Below are positions 5,069-7,847 of a DNA stretch of 7,847 bases, piece after piece (position 1 is the first letter of the stretch; each line of letters opens with the position of its first letter). Both the position numbers and the translations under genes were made by a program. A model generated the notes under the pieces. That model made no database searches, had not been told where the DNA came from, and saw nothing but the letters and a program-made list of their open reading frames with translations. Source of the DNA: URNF01 sp045634325 (GTDB lineage: Bacteria; Bacillota; Clostridia; Oscillospirales; Acutalibacteraceae); the NCBI GenBank assembly GCA_045634325.1, contig JAZRAA010000018.1, positions 1 to 7,847 on the forward strand, read 5' to 3'.

Positions 5069-5098
5069 AGCCGCCCTGTGTTGGCGCACAGAACGGCT
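5069..5098 (+). ncRNA. intergenic hairpin, copy 2 of the duplicated RNA-like element
   Basis: The outer stem AGCCG (5069-5073) pairs with CGGCT (5094-5098), with the same CC/AA internal loop as copy 1. The inner stem CTGTG (5076-5080) pairs with CACAG (5087-5091) around loop TTGGCG. The inner stems of the two copies differ in sequence yet both pair, which is covariation in favour of a selected structure. It lies between the RHH-DUF6291-like gene and its paralogue; a five-codon frame MNSKK ends at its first bases. Confidence 0.6.
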
Positions 5099-5117
5099 GA
5101 CGGAAAGGGAATACCTT

Positions 5118-5426
5118 ATGATTCATGACCCTAATTATACCCCGCCGCAGGACGAAAGTCAAGAGGAAATTGAAATCCCCGGCTTTACTCTCTATCGAGA
5201 ATTGGCGTATATGTTCGCGCTCATGTCTAAAGATGACGCCGGAAGCGTTATCAAAGCCGCGTTTGACTATTTCATGCGCGGAGATTTGCCGAACCCGCCT
5301 TTTTCCGGCGTAGCAAAGGACGCGTTCAACAAAATCCGCAAGGACATTGACCGCAACGCCGAGAAGTACCGGAAAACTGTGGAACGCAACCGGAAGAACG
5401 GGCGGAAACGCTGGAACAAAGAGTGA
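5118..5426 (+). CDS. DUF6291-like protein, paralogue of the 4611 gene's C-terminal domain
   Basis: 102 residues from ATG 5118 with GGAAAGGGA upstream. After an N-terminal acidic stretch (PPQDESQEEIEIPG), residues 19-84 align with residues 67-132 of the 4611 protein: EIPGFTLYRELAYMFALM, SKDDAGSVIKAAFDYFMRG, PPFSGVAKDAFNKIRKDIDR. The end is a basic helix EKYRKTVERNRKNGRKRWNK, typical of the family before a variable tail. There is no RHH domain. The frame stops at TGA 5424-5426, right where a 12-bp repeat array begins; all three frames through the array read as low-complexity tails of the kind these proteins often carry, so the stop may be recent. Function unknown; an association with element replication is inferred from genomic habit only. 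Confidence 0.8.
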   Translation: MIHDPNYTPPQDESQEEIEIPGFTLYRELAYMFALMSKDDAGSVIKAAFDYFMRGDLPNPPFSGVAKDAFNKIRKDIDRNAEKYRKTVERNRKNGRKRWNKE

Positions 5427-5431
5427 CGCCG

Positions 5432-5491
5432 CTTGTATGCCAATGGGAATCCCAGTGGGATACCCAGTCGCAATCCCAGTTGGTATGCCAA
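5432..5491. repeat. array of five 12-bp units with internal dyads (iteron-like)
   Basis: The units in order are CTTGTATGCCAA, TGGGAATCCCAG, TGGGATACCCAG, TCGCAATCCCAG and TTGGTATGCCAA. Units 2 and 3 are 11-bp palindromes of form TGGG-N3-CCCA and unit 5 is a dyad TTGG...CCAA; the first and last units nearly match each other. The array follows directly on the stop of the DUF6291-like gene. Period 12 is also a multiple of three and one frame reads PMGI-PVGY-PVAI-PVGM, so a decayed repetitive coding tail is the main alternative to a DNA-binding array. Confidence 0.8.
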
Positions 5492-5718
5492 CATAAACAT
5501 AACATAAACATGAACCTAAACGTATAAGGGTCTTGCGCAGACAGCTATACAAGGGTTCAAACGCGAAGGTTTGAACAAGAGAGTGTTTAAAAGGGAATTA
5601 AAAGGGGCTGACGCCATACAAGGGCACGGGACGCTAACGCGCCCCCGCGCAAGAGCCAGCCGATTTTTCCCGTTTTTCTCTGTTTGTTTTTTCCGTTCAA
5701 AAGAAAGGACACAAAGCC
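5492..5718. other. non-coding interval with short repeats, candidate origin-adjacent region
   Basis: Together with the preceding array this makes about 290 bases without a gene. It holds ACATAA repeats at 5491-5508 and a perfect 8-bp inverted repeat GTTCAAAC/GTTTGAAC (5555-5562, 5569-5576, 6-base loop). TTAAAAGGG occurs twice in direct orientation (5587, 5598; 11 bp apart) and ATACAAGGG twice (5547, 5616). A pyrimidine-rich plus strand follows at about 5664-5696. No clear promoter is seen before the 5719 gene. The mixture resembles a replication-control region but is not proof of one. Confidence 0.45.
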
Positions 5719-6075
5719 ATGCTTTTTGATTTTGACACATTCGCCCGGATTGTCCGGCGCGTCTATCGCCACGGAAACGCGTACAGTCTCCAACAGGCTT
5801 TGTCCGTGTTCTATGCGTACTTCCAGCGGTACGAGCAACAGACAGGCCGCGCACATCCGAATATTCGCGGGGAGCAAATCCGCGCTATCATGGAGAAAAT
5901 GCCGTACCTTGACGGGGAGGGTATGCCGGGGCGCTCTATCGACCTTGACCCGGATGATTATCCCGCGCTGATTGAGAAACATTTCCAGACGCAGTATCTC
6001 CGTTGCGACTGGAATATCAACCATTTCTTTTCCGGGCGTATCCGGGAACTCCGCTTCTATGAAGCCCTCTACTGA
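5719..6075 (+). CDS. 118-residue conserved mobile-element protein of unknown function
   Basis: ATG 5719 with AGAAAGGAC about 8 bases upstream. The protein is Tyr/Phe/Arg-rich: MLFDFDTFARIVRRVYRHGN, then SLQQALSVFYAYFQRYEQQTG, a linker with RAHPNIRGEQIRAIMEKMPYL, a variable loop DGEGMPGRSIDLDP, and YPALIEKHFQTQYLRCDWNI with NHFFSGRIRELRFYEALY at the end. Helices dominate. Near-identical layouts ('FDTFA..VRR', 'EQI..IM..MPY', 'YPALI..HF.T.Y..CDWNINHFFSG.IR..RFYE') are familiar from clostridial phages and integrated elements, without assigned function. The conserved Cys-Asp-Trp-Asn and Arg/Tyr residues may be functional. It is followed by a terminator, so it ends this plus-strand unit. Confidence 0.85.
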   Translation: MLFDFDTFARIVRRVYRHGNAYSLQQALSVFYAYFQRYEQQTGRAHPNIRGEQIRAIMEKMPYLDGEGMPGRSIDLDPDDYPALIEKHFQTQYLRCDWNINHFFSGRIRELRFYEALY

Positions 6076-6174
6076 CAGCCCGTACAAAGCCCGTAGAGCG
6101 CGTTTCCCGCGTTGGTGGTATCCGTATGCCCTGAACGCCAAAAACGCCGTCATAGCCGCTTAAACGCGGAAAAA

Positions 6175-6203
6175 GAAAGCCCCGCCGGAAGGCGGGCTTT
6201 TTT
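6175..6203. terminator. rho-independent terminator between converging genes
   Basis: The stem AAAGCCC + GCC pairs with GGC + GGGCTTT (one bulged C) around loop GGAA, followed by TTT on the plus strand; the minus strand also has a T run after the stem. It ends the plus-strand unit of the 5719 gene and lies 7 bases from the stop of the minus-strand RHH gene, so it probably serves both. Confidence 0.85.
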
Positions 6204-6209
6204 GCGGCC

Positions 6210-6377
6210 TTAGCTCTTTTGGCTTTCGCTCCGACGCTTTGCCGCGTAGTCTCTCAGAACGGTATTGACGAAATTGTTGAAACTGCGATTGTCCTGCTTC
6301 GCCCATGCTTCCAACTCCGCCTTTAGTCCCCTGTCGAGTATTAAGTTTGTGCGCACGTCAGACGCTTTGATTGTCAC
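6210..6377 (-). CDS. small ribbon-helix-helix-like DNA-binding protein
   Basis: I choose GTG 6377 (55 residues) over ATG 6395 (61 residues). On the minus strand GGGGGTGAT lies 3 to 5 bases before the GTG, whereas the ATG directly follows the -10 hexamer of the only visible promoter and would lie at the transcription start. The protein begins TIKASDVRTNLILDRGLK, a strand of RHH type (VRTNLILD). It continues with helix AELEAWAKQDN, turn RS, helix FNNFVNTVLRDYAAKRR and a Ser-rich tail. This is the size and order of Arc/MetJ-like or antitoxin-like RHH proteins. It diverges from the 6530 operon, and the promoters between carry AAGGTT repeats and a palindrome, so autoregulation is likely. No toxin-like partner is evident beside it. 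Confidence 0.8.
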   Translation of the reverse strand: MTIKASDVRTNLILDRGLKAELEAWAKQDNRSFNNFVNTVLRDYAAKRRSESQKS

Positions 6378-6395
6378 GGAATCACCCCCGGACAT

Positions 6396-6424
6396 ATCCT
6401 AGCACGGGCGCGGCATAATGTCAA
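6396..6424 (-). promoter_or_regulatory. sigma-A promoter for the minus-strand RHH gene
   Basis: On the minus strand TTGACA (6424-6419) and TAGGAT (6401-6396) are spaced by 17 bases. Transcription would begin near 6389, giving a short leader to the GTG start at 6377 and excluding the upstream ATG at 6395. Confidence 0.75.
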
Positions 6425-6425
6425 T

Positions 6426-6461
6426 AAGGTTAAATAAAAGTGTTGACAAGGTTGCATAACC
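6426..6461. promoter_or_regulatory. operator-like repeats between divergent promoters
   Basis: AAGGTT occurs at 6426-6431 and 6448-6453, 22 bp apart (about two helical turns). The second forms an imperfect palindrome GGTT-GCAT-AACC (6450-6461) inside the spacer of the plus-strand promoter. This is a plausible binding array for the adjacent RHH protein. Confidence 0.5.
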
Positions 6462-6471
6462 GTTGTATAAT
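6443..6471 (+). promoter_or_regulatory. consensus sigma-A promoter for the 6530 operon
   Basis: TTGACA (6443-6448) and TATAAT (6466-6471) are separated by exactly 17 bases, a perfect match. The transcript would start near 6478 and lead into the 65-residue gene at 6530. Confidence 0.9.
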
Positions 6472-6529
6472 GAAGCCGTGATTTAAGGGACGAATGAGAC
6501 AAGGAATCAGAAAGAAAGGCGGTGAAGCT

Positions 6530-6727
6530 ATGGACGGGAATCAATTTTTCCCTGCGAGTGCGGAAGAAGCCCTTGCTATGCTGTACGTAAGCAAAACGCA
6601 GAATTTCGCGCATAAAACGCCGGTGGACATTGCGAAGGCGTATGTGAGCGCTCTGAAACAAATCAGCAATTTGCGGATTATGCACGAACTGCGGATTGAG
6701 CGCGAAGCGTCAGAACAGCGCGTTTGA
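6530..6727 (+). CDS. 65-residue small helical protein of unknown function
   Basis: The start is ATG 6530, because AAAGGCGGTGAA stands just before it; an in-frame ATG at 6494 has only AAGGGA three bases away. Sequence: MDGNQFFPASAEEALAMLYV, SKTQNFAHKTPVDIAKAYVS, ALKQISNLRIMHELRIEREA, SEQRV. Residues 10-24 and 32-64 look helical, and the 'FFPASAEEALAMLYV' opening followed by 'P-x-D-I-A-x-A-Y' is of a kind I recall in small phage and mobile-element proteins. It has no Cys and no catalytic motif. It is the first gene after a perfect promoter and is followed 25 bases later by a mini-gene and then the large gene at 6823, probably one transcript. Confidence 0.75.
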   Translation: MDGNQFFPASAEEALAMLYVSKTQNFAHKTPVDIAKAYVSALKQISNLRIMHELRIEREASEQRV

Positions 6728-6752
6728 TTTCCGGCGGTTATCACGGAGAAAC

Positions 6753-6839
6753 ATGGATGAGTTTTCCACGGCGGTGGAAAACCTGTGGAAAACTTTCAGG
6801 GACGGCGAAAGGGGGCGGTTCTTTGGGACGCGGGCGTGA
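6753..6839 (+). CDS. 28-residue mini-gene overlapping the start of the large downstream gene
   Basis: ATG 6753 (GGAG 4 bases upstream) to TGA 6837-6839 encodes MDEFSTAVENLWKTFRDGER and then GRFFGTRA. The acidic-amphipathic first half (EFSTAVENLWKTF) looks like a real helix. Its end overlaps the proposed TTG start of the next gene (6823) by 17 bases, an arrangement typical of translational coupling. The alternative is that this is a leader peptide or that the downstream gene starts at ATG 6757 in another frame; the residues that frame would add (Arg/Gly/Lys/Ser-rich) look non-coding. Confidence 0.45.
   Translation: MDEFSTAVENLWKTFRDGERGRFFGTRA
6762..6792. repeat. three DnaA-box-like 9-mers at 11-bp spacing, with a perfect hairpin
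   Basis: TTTTCCACG (6762-6770), GGTGGAAAA (6773-6781) and TGTGGAAAA (6784-6792) begin exactly 11 bp apart. The last equals TTTTCCACA on the minus strand and matches the DnaA-box consensus TTWTNCACA; the other two differ at the final base. GTTTTCCAC (6761-6769) and GTGGAAAAC (6774-6782) also form a perfect 9-bp stem with loop GGCG, and GTGGAAAAC recurs at 6785-6793 as an alternative partner. Confidence 0.6.
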
Positions 6840-7847
6840 AAAAGAGGTGCAGTACAAGGAAACCGCCGTCTTTGAGCTCTTTCCCGCGCTGGAATACACG
6901 AAAGCGCAAAAGCAACGGCTGATACTGTTCCATGCGTACAAGAACAACATCCGGCGCATTATCAATTACGCCGCGCACTTTGACAAGCCGAATTGCGTAT
7001 GCGTGGCGTACATTGTCGGAGAGGTTGCGCCTGAAAAAATCCAAAAGCTCCTTGCGGACGCGGAATGCAGTGACCGCGTGTGCGTCCTGACTTCCGCATA
7101 CCCTGACAGCGATATGGCCTTTTGGCGGGATTTCGACAAGCGGCGCGAGATAATGCGGAAACAAGGCTTTTGGGATGATGAGGCGCAAGCATTGAATGAC
7201 AATTTCAGACAGCATTACGAGACGACCGCGCAATGGGTTGAACTCATAGAAGCGGATACGCCGGACGTTGACGGGCAGATTGGCCTTGACGCGTTCCAGT
7301 TTCAACAAGGGACGTTGTTGCTGGAATCCGTTGAAAATGACTTGAGGAAATGCGATGAAACACTGGAAGCGGTGAAACGCTATCACGCGCTGGCAAAGAA
7401 AGCGCCGACGCATTTCCGACGCTGGACGCTTCACAGGCGCGGACAGGAGCCGACGCCGTTTCGACACGCCGACACGGACAAGCTGATAGCGAAAATCTAC
7501 CCATACGGCGCGGAGGCGTGGGGCGTCAACGCTTATGCGGGACTGTCTCCGGCGTCAGTCGAACCCGCCGCAAAACTTGTCACGGACGGCGCGGAAAATA
7601 GGCGGCTTGGCTTTGACCGCGCTTTCGTCATGGATTTCAAACCCGTGCGGAAAATCCGAAAGTTTGTGGAGAACGCATTCGCCGCGCAAGGGTACTGTAC
7701 GCTTTCCGCACTGGCGGACTTCATCAAGTCTCCGCCGTTCGGACTGGACAACAACGGATATTCCGCCGCGATACTGTCCGCCGCATTGTACGACATTCCG
7801 GGCCTGCTATTTTTCGACAGCTTGACGAAGTCGGATCGTAGCCATGT
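6823..7847 (+). CDS. large protein of unknown function, C-terminus beyond the window (partial)
   Basis: The open frame runs to the last base with no stop, at least 341 residues. I place the start at TTG 6823 because AAAGGGGGCGG precedes it by about 5 bases; ATG 6757 and GTG 6847 are alternatives. Residues 13-52 are helical (VFELFPALEYTKAQKQRLIL...NNIRRIINYAA). Residues 57-92 alternate like an alpha/beta core (CVCVAYIVGE...RVCVLTSAYP). Residues 98-200 are long charged helices, including coiled-coil-like 155-195. Residues 275-335 read KIRKFVENAFAAQGYCTLSA...KSPPFGLDNNGYSAAILSAA then LYDIPGLLFFDS. This last part faintly recalls the 'PPYGL...ALL' winged segment of large BREX-type or phage ATPase proteins, but no Walker A motif is visible here. 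I do not assign a function. Confidence 0.82.
   Translation, partial: MGRGREKEVQYKETAVFELFPALEYTKAQKQRLILFHAYKNNIRRIINYAAHFDKPNCVCVAYIVGEVAPEKIQKLLADAECSDRVCVLTSAYPDSDMAFWRDFDKRREIMRKQGFWDDEAQALNDNFRQHYETTAQWVELIEADTPDVDGQIGLDAFQFQQGTLLLESVENDLRKCDETLEAVKRYHALAKKAPTHFRRWTLHRRGQEPTPFRHADTDKLIAKIYPYGAEAWGVNAYAGLSPASVEPAAKLVTDGAENRRLGFDRAFVMDFKPVRKIRKFVENAFAAQGYCTLSALADFIKSPPFGLDNNGYSAAILSAALYDIPGLLFFDSLTKSDRSH

Noticed and set aside
5432..5491. CRISPR array
   Set aside because: The units are 12 bp with no spacers and no cas-like genes nearby.
4839..5552. 237-residue minus-strand frame across the DUF6291-like genes
   Set aside because: It runs antisense to two clearly paralogous plus-strand genes; its VGIPTGIATGYPTGIPIGI stretch is only the complement of the 12-bp array.
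6076..6163. C-terminal extension or extra small gene after the 118-residue protein
   Set aside because: An open frame reads through here, but it starts inside the 5719 gene in another phase and has no ribosome site; nothing supports translation.
6210..6377. antitoxin of a toxin-antitoxin pair
   Set aside because: The RHH protein is of antitoxin size, but the gene next to it on the same strand is absent (a terminator follows) and the divergent 65-residue protein has no toxin motif.
6796..7796. several minus-strand frames of 74-223 residues opposite the large right-hand gene
   Set aside because: The plus-strand frame is open for over 1000 bases to the window end with normal protein composition, so these are antisense shadows.

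Overview
The window looks like part of a bacteriophage, prophage or phage-plasmid of a Firmicute, most likely a gut Clostridia host. This rests on GC-rich coding with strong AGGAGG-type ribosome sites, near-consensus sigma-A promoters (TTGACA-17-TATAAT occurs twice), short tightly packed genes, and several small proteins of a type common in clostridial phages. No integrase, terminase, capsid, polymerase, tRNA, rRNA or CRISPR array is visible, so the exact element type stays open. Homology statements are from recall and reading, not from searches.

Layout. (1) 1-1401, plus strand: the end of a probable virion operon. It holds the C-terminus of a Cys/Gly-ending protein, a beta-rich BclA/TNF-like candidate fibre or spike protein, and two small conserved phage-type proteins, closed by a bidirectional terminator at 1408-1435. 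(2) 4067 down to 1450, minus strand: a four-gene operon from a perfect promoter (4039-4067). It encodes a 55-residue acidic protein, a 98-residue protein, a 445-residue protein with a Cys4 zinc-ribbon-like motif, and a 150-residue protein whose reading frame seems to continue 20 residues further after a +1 shift. The leader and gaps of this operon are rich in GC hairpins; the 3713-3809 gap contains a possible H-type pseudoknot between two GNRA-loop hairpins. (3) 4110-6203, plus strand: a ribbon-helix-helix (RHH) protein, an RHH-DUF6291-like fusion, a DUF6291-like paralogue and a 118-residue conserved protein. Two related hairpins with covarying inner stems separate the first three genes. Between the paralogue and the 118-residue gene lies a 60-bp array of five 12-bp units plus further short repeats, a possible origin or a decayed coding tail. 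(4) 6210-7847: a minus-strand RHH gene diverges from a plus-strand operon of a 65-residue protein, a 28-residue overlapping mini-gene and a large protein that runs off the window. Three DnaA-box-like 9-mers spaced exactly 11 bp apart lie inside the mini-gene.

How the parts may work together: three small RHH proteins sit beside promoters that carry inverted or direct repeats, so the right two thirds look like a regulatory and replication-control region of an accessory element, facing away from the structural operon on the left. The functions of most proteins here cannot be named from sequence alone.
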